The notes under the pieces are model-generated. The model did not search any database. It had not been told where the DNA came from and worked only from the letters and a program-made list of their open reading frames with translations. Positions 38,685 through 48,360 of a DNA stretch of 64,000 bases are shown here, piece by piece. Positions within the stretch are counted from its first letter, which is position 1. Each line of letters starts with the position of its first letter. The position numbers were made by a program, and so were the translations under genes. Source of the stretch: Pelagibacterium lacus (GTDB lineage: Bacteria; Pseudomonadota; Alphaproteobacteria; Rhizobiales; Devosiaceae); NCBI RefSeq assembly GCF_003345525.1, contig NZ_QQNH01000002.1, forward strand, positions 186,001 through 250,000, written 5' to 3'.

Positions 38685-39359
38685 TCAGCGGGCGGCTTCT
38701 GCCGCGTCGCGGATGGCGGCGATGCGTGGGGCGTAGGTGGCCGGGTCGTTGCCCTTGTAGATGGCCGAGCCGGCGACAAAGGCATTGGCGCCGGCCTTGG
38801 CGAGGGCCTTGACGGTTTGGGGATCGACGCCGCCATCGACCTCGATGTCGATGTCGCGGTCTCCGACCAGCGCGCGAGCCTCGGCGACCTTGGCGACGGC
38901 CTCGGGGATGAAGGCCTGGCCGCCGAAGCCGGGATTGACGCTCATGATCAGGATGAGGTCGAGCCGGTCGATGACGTGCCGGATGGCCGAGACGGGGGTG
39001 GCGGGATTGAGCACGACGCCGGCCTTCTTGCCCAGCGCGCGGATGGCCTGCAGGGAGCGGTCGAGATGGGGGCCGGCCTCGGCATGGATCGAGATGATGT
39101 CGGCGCCGGCCTTGGCGAAGGCCTCGAGATAGGGGTCGGCCGGGGCGATCATCAGGTGCACGTCGAGGGGTTTTTGCGTCACCGGCCGGATGGCCTCGAC
39201 GATCAGGGGGCCGATGGTGATGTTGGGGACGAAATGGCCGTCCATGACGTCGACATGAATCCAGTCGGCGCCGCCCGCGTCGACGGCGCGGACTTCCTCG
39301 CCGAGGCGGGCGAAATCGGCTGAGAGGATGGACGGGGCGATCTTGATGGATTGGGCCAT
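38685..39359 (-). CDS. rpe: Ribulose-phosphate 3-epimerase
   Basis: 224 residues from ATG 39359 (GGAGG upstream). TIM-barrel signatures are [48 protein letters not shown] and [10 protein letters not shown]. It interconverts ribulose 5-phosphate and xylulose 5-phosphate in the pentose phosphate pathway. It probably forms an operon with purB. Confidence 0.97.
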   Translation of the reverse strand: MAQSIKIAPSILSADFARLGEEVRAVDAGGADWIHVDVMDGHFVPNITIGPLIVEAIRPVTQKPLDVHLMIAPADPYLEAFAKAGADIISIHAEAGPHLDRSLQAIRALGKKAGVVLNPATPVSAIRHVIDRLDLILIMSVNPGFGGQAFIPEAVAKVAEARALVGDRDIDIEVDGGVDPQTVKALAKAGANAFVAGSAIYKGNDPATYAPRIAAIRDAAEAAR

Positions 39360-39535
39360 TGCGGGCCTCCGGCTAGCCTGCGGGTGGCGGTTTCTTAGTA
39401 TGGGTAAAACGGAAATCCCAGCCCCCAAAGGTCGCAGATGCCCATTTCATCACTTAGGCGCGATGCGACCGGTGCACGCATTGCCTATTTCGGGCAAGGC
39501 GATACAACCGGCGCGGTCGTGATCGTGGAGTGCAT

Positions 39536-40273
39536 ATGTTCGGATTCGAATTGCCGGTTGTGTTCGGGGCCGGGGTGCTGAGCTTTCTCAGCCCCTGCGT
39601 TTTGCCGCTGGTGCCGGCCTATCTCACCTATATGTCGGGGGCGACCTTCGAGCGGCTGCGCGAGGAAGGGGTGGCCGGGGGGCGGCTCTATGGCCGCACG
39701 GCGATCACGGCGCTGGCCTTCGTATTGGGGTTCTCGCTGATCTTCATCGCCTTCGGGGCGACGGCGACGGTGTTCGGGCAGGCGCTGCGGCGGGCTTTGC
39801 CGGTGCTGATGCCGCTGGCGGGGATCGTCATCATCGTCATGGGGCTGCATTTCCTCGGGGTGTTCCGGATCGGCTGGCTCTATCGCCAGTTCAAGCTCGA
39901 AGGGCCGAAAATGGCCAGCGGGCCGCTGGGCGGGTTCCTGCTCGGCCTCGCCTTCGCCATCGGCTGGACGCCGTGTATCGGGCCGGTGCTGGCGGCGATC
40001 CTCGTCGTCTCGGCCAACCAGACCACCGCCTGGGAAGGCGCGGCGCTGCTGGGGGTCTATTCGGCGGGACTGGGCGTGCCCTTCCTCCTCGCGGCGCTGG
40101 CGCTGGGGCCGTTCCTCACCTTCTTCGACGGGTTCAAGAAATATCTGGGCATGGTCGAGAAGGTCATGGGGGCGCTGCTGGTGGTGGTGGGACTGTTGTT
40201 CCTCACCGGCAATTTCACCCGGCTGGCCTTCTGGATGCAGGCCAATTTCGAAGTGCTGAATCAATTCGGTTAG
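39536..40273 (+). CDS. ccdA: Cytochrome c biogenesis protein CcdA
   Basis: 245 residues with six membrane helices. The redox-active cysteines lie in [14 protein letters not shown] (helix 1) and [13 protein letters not shown] (helix 4). CcdA passes electrons from cytosolic thioredoxin to periplasmic thiol proteins for cytochrome c maturation. ATG 39536 is chosen (GGAG 5 bases upstream) over GTG 39530. It overlaps convergent radC by four bases. Confidence 0.94.
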   Translation: MFGFELPVVFGAGVLSFLSPCVLPLVPAYLTYMSGATFERLREEGVAGGRLYGRTAITALAFVLGFSLIFIAFGATATVFGQALRRALPVLMPLAGIVIIVMGLHFLGVFRIGWLYRQFKLEGPKMASGPLGGFLLGLAFAIGWTPCIGPVLAAILVVSANQTTAWEGAALLGVYSAGLGVPFLLAALALGPFLTFFDGFKKYLGMVEKVMGALLVVVGLLFLTGNFTRLAFWMQANFEVLNQFG

Positions 40274-40986
40274 AAGAGTTTCATCCCCCGCAGCAAGCTG
40301 TGGGTGGATTTGCCGATGATGATGTGGTCGTGCACGGTGATGCCGAGCGGCTTGGCGATGTCGGCGATCTGGCGGGTCATCTGGATGTCGGTGGGCGAGG
40401 GGGCCGGGTCGCCGGAGGGATGGTTGTGGACCAAAATCAGCGCGGTGGCCGAGAGTTCGAGGGTGCGCCGGATCACCTCGCGCGGATAGACCGGGGTGTG
40501 GTCGACGGTGCCGGTCTGCTGCACCTCGTCGGCGATGAGGCGGTTCTTCTTGTCGAGGAACAGGATGCGGAACTGCTCGACGGTTTCATAGGACATGGCC
40601 GCCTTGCAATAGTCGATCACCTCGACCCATGAGCCGAGGATGGGCCGGTTGTGCACCGCGTCCTTGCCGATGCGCTGGGCGGCGGCGAGCACCACCTTGA
40701 GCGAGGTGATGGTCGTGGGGCCGAGGCCGCCGATTTCCTCGAGCAGGTGTGGCGGGGCGCCGATGGCCTCGGAAAAACTGCCGAAGCGCTTGAGCATGGC
40801 GCGGGCGATGGGCTTGGTGTCGCGGCGGGGGATGATGGTGAACAGCAGCAGTTCGAGCAGTTCGTAATCTTCCAGCGCTCCGGCGCCGGACTTGGCGAAG
40901 CGCTCGCGCAGCCGGTCGCGATGCCCGAGATAATCGGGCGGGACCTCTCGCAGACCCTTGCCGCCGCCGTCCCCCCGTTCCGACAT
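40270..40986 (-). CDS. radC: RadC family JAB-domain protein
   Basis: 238 residues from ATG 40986. An N-terminal helix-hairpin-helix-like part ([13 protein letters not shown]) precedes the MPN/JAMM domain with [17 protein letters not shown] (zinc ligands). Despite the name, a DNA repair role is doubtful; the biochemical function is unsettled. Its start overlaps the stop of map (ATGA). Confidence 0.92.
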   Translation of the reverse strand: MSERGDGGGKGLREVPPDYLGHRDRLRERFAKSGAGALEDYELLELLLFTIIPRRDTKPIARAMLKRFGSFSEAIGAPPHLLEEIGGLGPTTITSLKVVLAAAQRIGKDAVHNRPILGSWVEVIDYCKAAMSYETVEQFRILFLDKKNRLIADEVQQTGTVDHTPVYPREVIRRTLELSATALILVHNHPSGDPAPSPTDIQMTRQIADIAKPLGITVHDHIIIGKSTHSLLRGMKLF

Positions 40987-41822
40987 CAGGCCGCCTTGCG
41001 GGCCTCCAGCGGGTTGAACAGGCCGCCGGGCGAGAGGGTGAAGATCTCGTGGCCCGTCTCGGTGATGCCGATGGAGTGCTCGCACTGGGCCGAAAGGGTC
41101 CGGTCGCGGGTCACCGCCGTCCAGCCGTCATTGAGGATCTTCACCTGCGGGCGGCCCAGATTGATCATGGGCTCGATGGTGAAGATCATGCCGGGCTTGA
41201 GCTCGACCCCGGTGCCCGGATTGCCGAAATGAAGGATGTTGGGCTCGTCGTGGAACAGCCGCCCCAGCCCGTGGCCGACGAAATCGCGCACCACGGAGGC
41301 GCGCTCGCCTTCGGCATAGCGCTGGATGGCGGCGCCGATATCGCCGGTGGTGTTGCCCGGCTGCGCCACTTCGAGCCCGAGGCGCAGGCTTTCATAGGTG
41401 ATCTCGATCAGGCGTTCGGCCTTGCGGGAAATCTCGCCCACCGGATACATGCGGCTCGAATCCCCGTGCCAGCCATCGACGATGAGGGTGACGTCGATAT
41501 TGACGATGTCGCCCTCGCGCAGGGGCTTGTCGGACGGCATGCCGTGGCAGACCACGTGATTGATCGAGGTGCAGGTGGAATAGCGGTAGCCGCGATAGTT
41601 GAGCGTGGCGGGAATCGCTCCGTTGTCGCGGGCGAATTCATAGACCAGGCGGTCGATGCGGGCGGTCGGGACGCCGGGCTCGGCCAGGGGCACGAGCAGG
41701 TCGAGGCACTGGGCGGTGAGGGCGCCGGCCTTGCGCATGCCGGCAAAGCCCTCTTCGCCATGCAGCGGGATGACGCCCGGCATGCGCTTTTTCTTGGCGT
41801 CGGCTTCAACATAGGTGGTCAT
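40986..41822 (-). CDS. map: Methionine aminopeptidase type I
   Basis: 278 residues. The dimetal ligands are visible in [19 protein letters not shown] (two Asp), [13 protein letters not shown] (His), FTIEPMIN (Glu) and AQCEHSI (Glu). It removes N-terminal Met from nascent proteins. It is coupled to radC by a 4-base overlap; sfsA lies 33 bases upstream on the same strand. Confidence 0.97.
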   Translation of the reverse strand: MTTYVEADAKKKRMPGVIPLHGEEGFAGMRKAGALTAQCLDLLVPLAEPGVPTARIDRLVYEFARDNGAIPATLNYRGYRYSTCTSINHVVCHGMPSDKPLREGDIVNIDVTLIVDGWHGDSSRMYPVGEISRKAERLIEITYESLRLGLEVAQPGNTTGDIGAAIQRYAEGERASVVRDFVGHGLGRLFHDEPNILHFGNPGTGVELKPGMIFTIEPMINLGRPQVKILNDGWTAVTRDRTLSAQCEHSIGITETGHEIFTLSPGGLFNPLEARKAA

Positions 41823-41855
41823 TTTCGTCTCCTGCTGCCTGCAAGGGTAGTCGGC

Positions 41856-42557
41856 TCAAATCCTTATGGGAAGGGGGCCGGCGAGCGTAATTTCCTCCCG
41901 GGTGATGGCCGTAGCATAGCACAGCGCTTCGACGCCCCGCTCGCGGGCCCGGGCGAAGGCGGTGGCATAGGCGGTGTCGATATCGGCGGCGAGGCTGAAG
42001 CCGCTGCAATCGCCGCGCTGGACGAGATAGAGCATCACCGCCCGGTGGCCCTCCTCGACCATAAGCGCCAGATCGGCCAGATGACGCGCGCCGCGCACGG
42101 TGACCGAATCGGGGAATTCGGCCAGCCCGGCGGTGCGCACCAGATGCACGTTCTTGACCTCGACATAGCAGTCCGGCAGGCCTTCGGCGGTGAGGAGGAA
42201 ATCGACGCGGCTCTTTTCGGCGTATCTGACCTCGGGGCGCACGCAATCATAGGCGGCGAGCTCGGGAATGGCGCGGGCCCGCAAGGCTTCGCCGACGATC
42301 CGGTTGGGGTGGGCGGTGTTGATGCCGACAATGCCGGTGGCGAGTTCGACCAGTTCGAGAGAATGGGCGAGCTTGCGCTTGGGATCGTCCGACTTCGACA
42401 GCCAGACGGGGAGGCCGGGCATGTTGAGCCCGGTCATGGCGCCGGGATTGGCGCAATGGGCGGTGACGATTTCGCCAGTGTCCAGAGTCACATCGGCGAG
42501 GAAGCGCTTGTAACGCTTGATGAGCGTGCCGCGCAGGAGGGGAGAGGGAAACAGCAT
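41856..42557 (-). CDS. sfsA: Sugar fermentation stimulation protein homologue SfsA
   Basis: 233 residues, beginning MLFPSPLLRGTLIKRYKRFL, with the SfsA patterns VTAHCANPGAMTGLN, SRVDFLLTAEGLPDCYVEVK and RGARHLADLALM. The conserved acidic/Lys core resembles nucleases. E. coli SfsA binds DNA; its true role is unclear. Probably cotranscribed with map-radC. Confidence 0.95.
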   Translation of the reverse strand: MLFPSPLLRGTLIKRYKRFLADVTLDTGEIVTAHCANPGAMTGLNMPGLPVWLSKSDDPKRKLAHSLELVELATGIVGINTAHPNRIVGEALRARAIPELAAYDCVRPEVRYAEKSRVDFLLTAEGLPDCYVEVKNVHLVRTAGLAEFPDSVTVRGARHLADLALMVEEGHRAVMLYLVQRGDCSGFSLAADIDTAYATAFARARERGVEALCYATAITREEITLAGPLPIRI

Positions 42558-42707
42558 GGGATGGATGATCGGAAACGGGAAAACTCTTCACTCATAGCCC
42601 GTCCGGGACGGGGCGGCCAGACCGGGGGCGGCGCAGCGCCGGTTTTGACAGGGCCGCAGGCGACCGGTATTTTTTGGCGACCCTAACCCTTTGCGAGCCC
42701 GAGGCCG

Positions 42708-43250
42708 ATGACCAAACCGACCGCCACCGCCGCCTTTGCCGAAAAGACCGGAAAGAGCTGGGAGGGCTGGCTCGACTTCCTCGAAGAGATAGGGGCGCGC
42801 GGGCTGTCGCACAAGGAGATCGCCAGCCGGATCGTCGAGACGGGCGAGGCCTCGGGCTGGTGGGCGCAGGGCATAACCGTCGCCTATGAGCAGCATATTG
42901 GGCGCCGCCAGCCGGGCCAGAGGCCGGGTGGCGGCTATGAGGTCTCGGTTAGCAAGACGGTTGCCGGGACGCCGGAGGCGGTGATGGCCCTGTGGGGCGC
43001 GGTGGCCGACGGGCTCGACACGGCGGACGGGGTCGCCTTTGCCGGGGCGGCGGAAACCAGCGCCAGCGAGAAATGGCGCTATTGGCGGCGGGCGCTGGCC
43101 GATGGCACGCGGATTTCGGCGACCATCGGGGAAAAGCCGGGCGGCAAGGCGAGCCTCGCGCTCACCCATGCGAAACTGGCCGACGACGCGGCGGTGACGC
43201 GCTGGCGGGCCTATTGGAAAACGGTGCTGGCCTCGCTCGCCGCCCGATGA
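42708..43250 (+). CDS. DUF4287-like plus SRPBCC-like hypothetical protein
   Basis: 180 residues. The N-terminal helical part (about 8-65: FAEKTGKSWEGWLDFLEEIG, then HKEIASRIVETG and GWWAQGITVAYEQHIG) resembles the DUF4287 domain. The C-terminal part (about 78-180) starts YEVSVSKTVAGTPEAVMALW, like the first strand and helix of SRPBCC/START proteins. Function unknown. It stands alone, divergent from sfsA across 150 bases. Confidence 0.75.
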   Translation: MTKPTATAAFAEKTGKSWEGWLDFLEEIGARGLSHKEIASRIVETGEASGWWAQGITVAYEQHIGRRQPGQRPGGGYEVSVSKTVAGTPEAVMALWGAVADGLDTADGVAFAGAAETSASEKWRYWRRALADGTRISATIGEKPGGKASLALTHAKLADDAAVTRWRAYWKTVLASLAAR

Positions 43251-43361
43251 GCGCACCGAAGGGCGATCTTCCGCGCGCGCCGTGCAAAGCGACGCGCTTT
43301 CCCTTGATTTTTGCCGCCCATGCGGGCATCCATGGCGCTTTCCTTCATCAAGCAGCGTGTC

Positions 43362-44135
43362 ATGGTCCAGCCCGAAATTACCGCCGGTCTTCTCGTCATC
43401 GGAGATGAAATCCTTTCGGGGCGCACGCGCGACGTCAATATCCAGACCACGGCGCAGTTCTGCACCGATCTGGGGATCGAGCTCAAGGAAGTGCGGGTGG
43501 TCGCCGACGATACCGACGCCATCATCGCGGCGGTCGATGCGCTGCGGACCCGCTACACCTATGTGTTCACCACCGGCGGCATCGGGCCGACCCATGACGA
43601 CATCACCGCCGACGCCATCGCCAAGGCGTTCGGGGTTGACCTGCCCATCCATCCCGAGGCGCGGGCCATGCTCGAAGCCCGCTGGGCGGAGACCGGGGCC
43701 GAGGCGACGCCGGCCCGCCTGCGCATGGCGCGCATTCCGCAAGGGGGCGAACTGATCGTCAATGCCGTTTCGGCGGCGCCGGGATTCCGGATCGGCAATG
43801 TGCATGTGATGGCCGGGGTGCCCAAGATCATGGCGGCGATGCTGGAAACCATCGCGCCGACGCTCGAAGGCGGGCGCAAGGTGGACAGCCGGACGGTGAG
43901 CGCGGGCATCGGCGAGGGCGCGATCGGCGATCCGCTGGCCGAAATCCAGAGCCGCTATCCGGACGTCAAGATCGGCTCCTATCCGCGGATGGGCAATACG
44001 CGCATCATGACCTATCTGGTGCTGCGCAGCCATGAGGCGGACCCGCTCGACCGGGCGACGGCGGAGGTGCAGGGGCTGGTCGATCGCCTGCATGCCGAAA
44101 AGAACATCGTACTTCCCAAGGAACCCTACGCATGA
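43362..44135 (+). CDS. CinA-type molybdopterin-binding domain protein
   Basis: 257 residues from ATG 43362; in-frame starts at 43332 and 43311 cannot be excluded because no ribosome site is strong. MoCF/CinA N-terminal domain: [19 protein letters not shown] and [20 protein letters not shown]. The C-terminal nicotinamide-nucleotide amidase domain of full CinA is absent, as in many alphaproteobacterial short forms. It overlaps gpt by four bases. Confidence 0.88.
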   Translation: MVQPEITAGLLVIGDEILSGRTRDVNIQTTAQFCTDLGIELKEVRVVADDTDAIIAAVDALRTRYTYVFTTGGIGPTHDDITADAIAKAFGVDLPIHPEARAMLEARWAETGAEATPARLRMARIPQGGELIVNAVSAAPGFRIGNVHVMAGVPKIMAAMLETIAPTLEGGRKVDSRTVSAGIGEGAIGDPLAEIQSRYPDVKIGSYPRMGNTRIMTYLVLRSHEADPLDRATAEVQGLVDRLHAEKNIVLPKEPYA

Positions 44136-44626
44136 CCCAACCGAACAAGCCCTTTCCCGTCTCCTGGGACCAGTTCCACCGCGATTCGCGCGCGCTTGCC
44201 TGGCGGCTGCACAGCGAGGGGCCGTTCGCGGCCATCGTGGCCATTACGCGCGGCGGGCTGGTGCCGGCGGCGATCATCGCGCGCGAGCTCAATGTGCGGG
44301 TGATCGAGAGCGTTTCGGTCAAGTCCTACGACCATCAGAGCCAGGGCAAGATCATCGTGCTCAAGTCGATCAATTCCGACATCCTGGCCGCCGACGCGGC
44401 GGGGCAGAAGGTGCTGATCATCGACGACCTGGTCGATACGGGCGCCACGGCGCGGGTGGTGCGCGACATGCTGCCCAATGCCCATTTCGCGACCGTCTAC
44501 GCCAAGCCGCAGGGGCGCGACATGGTGGACAGCTTCATCACCGAAGTCAGCCAGGACACGTGGATCTTCTTTCCCTGGGACCTCGACTTCACCTATGCCG
44601 CCCCGATCGCCGGCGGGACCGACTGA
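44132..44626 (+). CDS. gpt: Xanthine phosphoribosyltransferase
   Basis: 164 residues with the PRPP-binding motif [17 protein letters not shown] (about 90-106) and [20 protein letters not shown]. It salvages xanthine and guanine to nucleotides. It is the middle gene of an overlapping trio with the CinA-like gene and the ASCH-like gene (start and stop overlaps on both sides). Confidence 0.94.
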   Translation: MTQPNKPFPVSWDQFHRDSRALAWRLHSEGPFAAIVAITRGGLVPAAIIARELNVRVIESVSVKSYDHQSQGKIIVLKSINSDILAADAAGQKVLIIDDLVDTGATARVVRDMLPNAHFATVYAKPQGRDMVDSFITEVSQDTWIFFPWDLDFTYAAPIAGGTD

Positions 44627-44934
44627 TGCTGATCAAGCGCGAGGTGCTGGACAAGATCAAAGCGGGGGAGATCACCTTGCAGTTCCGGCGCTGGACGCGG
44701 CGCACCGTCCGGGCCGGGGGCACGCTCAAGACCAAGGTGGGGATATTGCAGATCGGCGCCATCACGCCGATTTCGGCCGATGCAGTGACCGAGGCCGATG
44801 CGCGCCGGGCCGGGTTCGCCGACATTGCCGATTTCCTCAGATGGCTCGACACCATGAAGCCGGGCGAACTCGACCGGATCGAGGTGAGCTACAAGGGCGA
44901 ACTGCCGGACGATACCGGGTCCCGGCCGGCCTGA
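44626..44934 (+). CDS. Hypothetical protein, possible ASCH-like fold
   Basis: 102 residues from ATG 44626, overlapping the gpt stop (TGATG). The start [20 protein letters not shown] followed by RRWTRRTVRAGGTLKTKVG and ILQIGAITPI resembles the ASCH layout: a helix, a Gly-containing turn, a basic strand and a small barrel. ASCH domains bind RNA or modified nucleosides. The assignment is tentative. Coupling to gpt hints at nucleotide metabolism or RNA. Confidence 0.6.
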   Translation: MLIKREVLDKIKAGEITLQFRRWTRRTVRAGGTLKTKVGILQIGAITPISADAVTEADARRAGFADIADFLRWLDTMKPGELDRIEVSYKGELPDDTGSRPA

Positions 44935-44978
44935 TTGCCTCTTGCGCTTTGCCCCCATGCTTGCGAAGAGGGCAGGGC

Positions 44979-45064
44979 GCGGGCGTGGTGGAATGGTAGA
45001 CACACAAGACTTAAAATCTTGAGGCTGTATAGCCGTGCGGGTTCGAGTCCCGCCGCCCGCACCA
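44979..45064 (+). tRNA. tRNA-Leu (anticodon UAA)
   Basis: Acceptor stem GCGGGCG / CGCCCGC (44979-44985 and 45054-45060), anticodon stem CAAGA/TCTTG enclosing loop CTTAAAA with anticodon TAA, a long variable arm as in class II tRNAs, T-loop GGTTCGAGTCC, and encoded CCA at 45062-45064. No integrase or duplicated 3' end is nearby. Confidence 0.96.
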
Positions 45065-45077
45065 TTTAGAATAACTA

Positions 45078-45455
45078 TTATTCGCAGCGGGAAAAGAGCG
45101 TGGCGTCGGGGCCGCGGTCGGGCCAGATGATGGCGAGCTGGTCGCCGGCGGGGGAAAAGACCACCGGCTCCTCGATGGTCGTACCTTCGGCGATGCAGGA
45201 CAGCGCGGCCGTCCAGCCGTCTTCCGGGGTCGTGGTGATGGCGCTCATGTCGCAGGTGTTCTCGCGCCCGAGAAAGCGGTCGGCCTCGATGGTGATCGGG
45301 AACCCCTCGGATTGATCCGTGCACCAGGCCGGATCGGCGGCCCAGACGCCGACATAGAAGGCGTCCGCCGGCTGGCTGGCGTCCGATTGTGGGGCGGTGT
45401 CGCCGCATGCGGCGAGGAGCGGCAGGGCGAGAAGGGCGGATAGCAGGCGTGGCAT
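45078..45455 (-). CDS. Putative lipoprotein of unknown function
   Basis: 125 residues from ATG 45455 (GGGAG upstream). Signal peptide MPRLLSALLALPLLAAC with a lipobox LAAC at Cys17, then a Ser/Ala linker and a compact domain with three Cys (WCTDQ, NTCDMS, LSCIAEG) plus a C-terminal Cys. Likely an envelope protein stabilised by disulfides. No family recognised. Confidence 0.75.
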   Translation of the reverse strand: MPRLLSALLALPLLAACGDTAPQSDASQPADAFYVGVWAADPAWCTDQSEGFPITIEADRFLGRENTCDMSAITTTPEDGWTAALSCIAEGTTIEEPVVFSPAGDQLAIIWPDRGPDATLFSRCE

Positions 45456-45579
45456 AGGGTTTCTCCCCGAAACTGGTGTGATGAGGCCGTCCTGTGCGGA
45501 GAGCGCACAGGACGGCCGGCAGGGGAGGAAGTCAATCATGATTCGGGCGCCGCGCGATGCGGGCGCCCGCATCGCGGTC

Positions 45580-45873
45580 TTACATGCCTTCGACCGCGCC
45601 TTCATCGGCAGCGGGAGCATCCGGGGCCGGGGCAGCCTCGCCGCCCGCCGAAAGAGCAGCAAACTCTTCCTCGGAGATCTCGCCATTGGCATCGGTGTCG
45701 AGCATGGCGAAGCTCTCGGCGGTCAGGTCGGGGATCGCCACCTGGAGTTCCTCAAGGGTCAGCGCTCCGCTGCCATCGGCATCGAGCGTCGCGAAATCGA
45801 GATCCTGAGCGAGAGCTCCACCGGCAAAGGACAGGCCGATAAGGGTAGCGAGCGTAAAAGCAGTTTTTTTCAT
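45580..45873 (-). CDS. Exported EF-hand calcium-binding protein
   Basis: 97 residues from ATG 45873. A signal peptide ending ALA before QDLDFATL is followed by two EF-hand loops, DADGSGALTLEE and DTDANGEISEEE, each with the 12-residue calcium pattern, then an acidic Ala/Pro-rich tail. Probably a periplasmic calcium-binding protein; no partner is visible. GGAG lies about 10 bases before the start. Confidence 0.88.
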   Translation of the reverse strand: MKKTAFTLATLIGLSFAGGALAQDLDFATLDADGSGALTLEELQVAIPDLTAESFAMLDTDANGEISEEEFAALSAGGEAAPAPDAPAADEGAVEGM

Positions 45874-46231
45874 GGGGATTTGCTCCATGTGATGATTTGG
45901 CGCGGCCAGGCCGCCGCCTCTTCGATCCGGCGCCCGATCGGTCCGGCGCCGTCGGTCCCGCTTCATCGCGAAACCGTGAGCACACTGTGCTGACGGGCCA
46001 TGGCGAGCAGGGGGACGCCAGAGGGCAGGCTCGGGGAATAGTTGGGGAAATTTCAAGGCCGCAAACCGCCAATATGGCGATTTTCCGCGGCGTGGGGCGG
46101 GCGGGAAGGCCCGTATGGCGGGGGGCGCAGGGCCTCCGATGGCAGCAGTGAGGCATGCGGGCCACGATATGGCCAATATGATTTTTACCGGCATGCGCCG
46201 ACCCGCCCGGCGAACCGGGCGGGTCCTTTCG
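45874..46231. other. Intergenic region between the EF-hand gene and tctA
   Basis: 358 bases with no credible gene. It should hold the EF-hand promoter. Visible structure: a short inverted repeat AGCACA-C-TGTGCT at 45979-45991, and a 10-bp stem ACCCGCCCGG / CCGGGCGGGT (46201-46224, CGAA loop) just after the tctA stop. The latter lacks a U-run on the minus strand, so its role as tctA terminator is uncertain. Confidence 0.5.
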
Positions 46232-47737
46232 TCAGTCTTCCTCGACGAACACCTCGTCGCGCTTCTTGCGGATCGAGGGGAGGAGGGCGAGGATCACCGC
46301 CGCGAGGGCCAGGGCCAGCAGGGTGGCCGAGATCGGGCGGGTGATGAACACCGTGGGATCGCCGCGCGAGATGATCATGGCGCGGCGCAGGTGCTCTTCG
46401 AGCAGGGGGCCGAGCACGAAGCCGAGCAGCAGCGGCGCCGGCTCGCAGCCGAAGCGGATCAGCAGATAGCCCAACAGGCCGAACACCGCGATGGCGTAGA
46501 TGTCGAACAGGTTGAGGTTGATCGAGTAGCAGCCGATACAGGCGAACAGCACGATGGAAGGGAAGAGGATGCGATAGGGGATCGAGAGCATCTTCACCCA
46601 CAGCCCGATCAGCGGCAGGTTGAGCAGCACCAGCAGCACATTGCCCACCCACATGGAGGCGATGATGCCCCAGAACAGCTCGGGCTCGTCATTGATGACG
46701 TTGGGGCCTGGGGTGATGCCCTGCAGGATGAACGCCCCAACCATAAGCGCCATGACCGGGTGGGCGGGAATGCCCAGGGTCATGAGCGGGATGAACGAGG
46801 TCTGGGCGGCGGCGTTGTTGGCCGATTCCGGCCCGGCCACGCCCTCGATGGCGCCCTTGCCGAATTCCTGCGGATTCTTCGACAGGCGCTTTTCCGCCGA
46901 ATAGGAGGCGAAGGAGGAGAGGATGTGACCGCCGCCCGGCAGGACGCCGAGCAACGCGCCGAGCACCGTGCCGCGGAGCACCGGGGCGGCGATGCGCTTG
47001 AAATCGTCCTTGGTCAGCCACAGGTTCTTGACCTTCTTGACCATGACCTCGCGGGTCTGCTCGTTTTCGAGATTGCGCAGGATCTCGGCGATGCCGAACA
47101 CCCCGACCGCCACCGACACGAAATTGATGCCGCCGAACAGTTCGCGGAAGCCGAAGGTGAAGCGCGGCTGGCCGGTATAGATGTCCTGCCCGACCATGCC
47201 CAGCAGCAGGCCGATGACGATCATGCCCAGCGCCTTGATGATCGAGCCATGGGCGAGGGCGATCGAGACCAGCAGCCCCAGGACGATGAGCGAGAAATAT
47301 TCGGCCGGGCCGAAATTGAGCGCGGCCCGGGCGAGGGGCGGCGCGAAATAGGCAAGCAGCAGGGTCGAGACCGATCCGGCGAAGAACGAGCCCAGCGCGG
47401 CGGTGGCGAGCGCCGGTCCCGCGCGGCCCTGGCGGGCCATCTGATAGCCGTCGATCGCCGTCACCGCCGCCGAGGATTCACCGGGGAGGTTGATGAGGAT
47501 CGCCGTGGTCGAGCCGCCATACTGGGCGCCGTAATAGATGCCGGCCAGCATGATCAGCGCAGAGGCGGGCGAGAGGGTGAAGGTGATCGGCAGCAGCATG
47601 GCGATGGTCGCCGTGGGCCCGATGCCGGGGAGGACGCCGACCAGTGTGCCGAGCAGCACGCCGATGAAGCAGAAGAAGATGTTCCAGGGGTCGAGCGCGA
47701 CCGAGAACCCCAGGGCAAGCGAAGCAAAAAGGTCCAT
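46232..47737 (-). CDS. tctA: Tripartite tricarboxylate transporter, large membrane subunit TctA
   Basis: 501 residues with about twelve membrane helices. TctA signatures are GIGPTATIAMLLPITFTL, YYGAQYGGSTTAILINLPGE and SGGGHILSS-like LPGGGHILSSFASYSAEK. It is the transport channel of the TTT family and works with TctB and the periplasmic TctC. Order on the minus strand is tctC-tctB-tctA. Confidence 0.97.
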   Translation of the reverse strand: MDLFASLALGFSVALDPWNIFFCFIGVLLGTLVGVLPGIGPTATIAMLLPITFTLSPASALIMLAGIYYGAQYGGSTTAILINLPGESSAAVTAIDGYQMARQGRAGPALATAALGSFFAGSVSTLLLAYFAPPLARAALNFGPAEYFSLIVLGLLVSIALAHGSIIKALGMIVIGLLLGMVGQDIYTGQPRFTFGFRELFGGINFVSVAVGVFGIAEILRNLENEQTREVMVKKVKNLWLTKDDFKRIAAPVLRGTVLGALLGVLPGGGHILSSFASYSAEKRLSKNPQEFGKGAIEGVAGPESANNAAAQTSFIPLMTLGIPAHPVMALMVGAFILQGITPGPNVINDEPELFWGIIASMWVGNVLLVLLNLPLIGLWVKMLSIPYRILFPSIVLFACIGCYSINLNLFDIYAIAVFGLLGYLLIRFGCEPAPLLLGFVLGPLLEEHLRRAMIISRGDPTVFITRPISATLLALALAAVILALLPSIRKKRDEVFVEED

Positions 47738-47749
47738 TCCGAATTTCTC

Positions 47750-48211
47750 CTAGAACGGCAGCCAGGGGCCGAACCAGCGCACCTGCAATCCCAGGGCGAG
47801 GACGAAGATCACAAAGCACAATATGGTCAGGGCGACCGCGATGATCACAGCGCTCACCGGGTTGTTTTCCCGGCTGGCGAGAGCGGTGCCCAGAGCGGAA
47901 AGGAACACCACGGGGATGAAGCCGAGCCCGCGAATGGTCGCTCCGAAAAAGATGATGGTGCCCAGCACCAGGGCGATGCCCCGCCACGGGAAGGGTCGGT
48001 CTTCCTCCGGGTCGGCATGGGTGAACGCGCCGACGGCCACGACCAGCCCGAGAAGGATCAGGATGCTGCCCAGGGCGATGGGCATGAAGCCCGGGCCCAT
48101 GCGCAAGGGCGTGCCCAGGGTGTAGTTGAGCGATTCGAGAACGAAATAGCCGCCGATCGCGACGAAGATCGCGGCCGTGGCCAAATCGTTTCGGGATGCT
48201 TGCACTGCCAT
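47750..48211 (-). CDS. tctB: Tripartite tricarboxylate transporter, small membrane subunit TctB
   Basis: 153 residues from ATG 48211 (AAGGAGG upstream) with four membrane helices. The pattern LNYTLGTPLRMGPGFMPIAL is typical of TctB. It lies 12 bases before tctA and 149 bases after tctC, with a strong hairpin in that gap. Confidence 0.92.
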   Translation of the reverse strand: MAVQASRNDLATAAIFVAIGGYFVLESLNYTLGTPLRMGPGFMPIALGSILILLGLVVAVGAFTHADPEEDRPFPWRGIALVLGTIIFFGATIRGLGFIPVVFLSALGTALASRENNPVSAVIIAVALTILCFVIFVLALGLQVRWFGPWLPF

Positions 48212-48312
48212 GTGAATGCCTCCTTGCCGCCGTCGCGGAATTTTCCCCGGAACCGACGGTAGTACCATTGGCGGGGAAGGGCGAGGGCCTTGCTCCGTCC
48301 GTTACACGAAAA

Positions 48313-48334
48313 TCCCCGGCCCATGGGCCGGGGA
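48313..48334 (-). terminator. Hairpin between tctC and tctB
   Basis: Perfect 22-base palindrome TCCCCGGCCC-AT-GGGCCGGGGA. On the minus strand it is followed by TTTTCG, so it may act as a partial terminator or an mRNA end-stabiliser that gives more TctC than TctBA. Confidence 0.65.
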
Positions 48335-48360
48335 CGAAGGAGTGGACCCCAAGGCCCCGG

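Noticed and set aside
44979-45064. tRNA-Leu as an integration site for a mobile element
   Set aside because: No integrase, no repeated 3' tRNA end and no change in gene character on either side.
46115-48262. 715-codon plus-strand open frame opposite tctA and tctB
   Set aside because: Composition is dominated by His, Gln, Arg, Asp and Glu, as expected from the antisense of GC-rich coding DNA; the minus strand encodes clear TctA and TctB.
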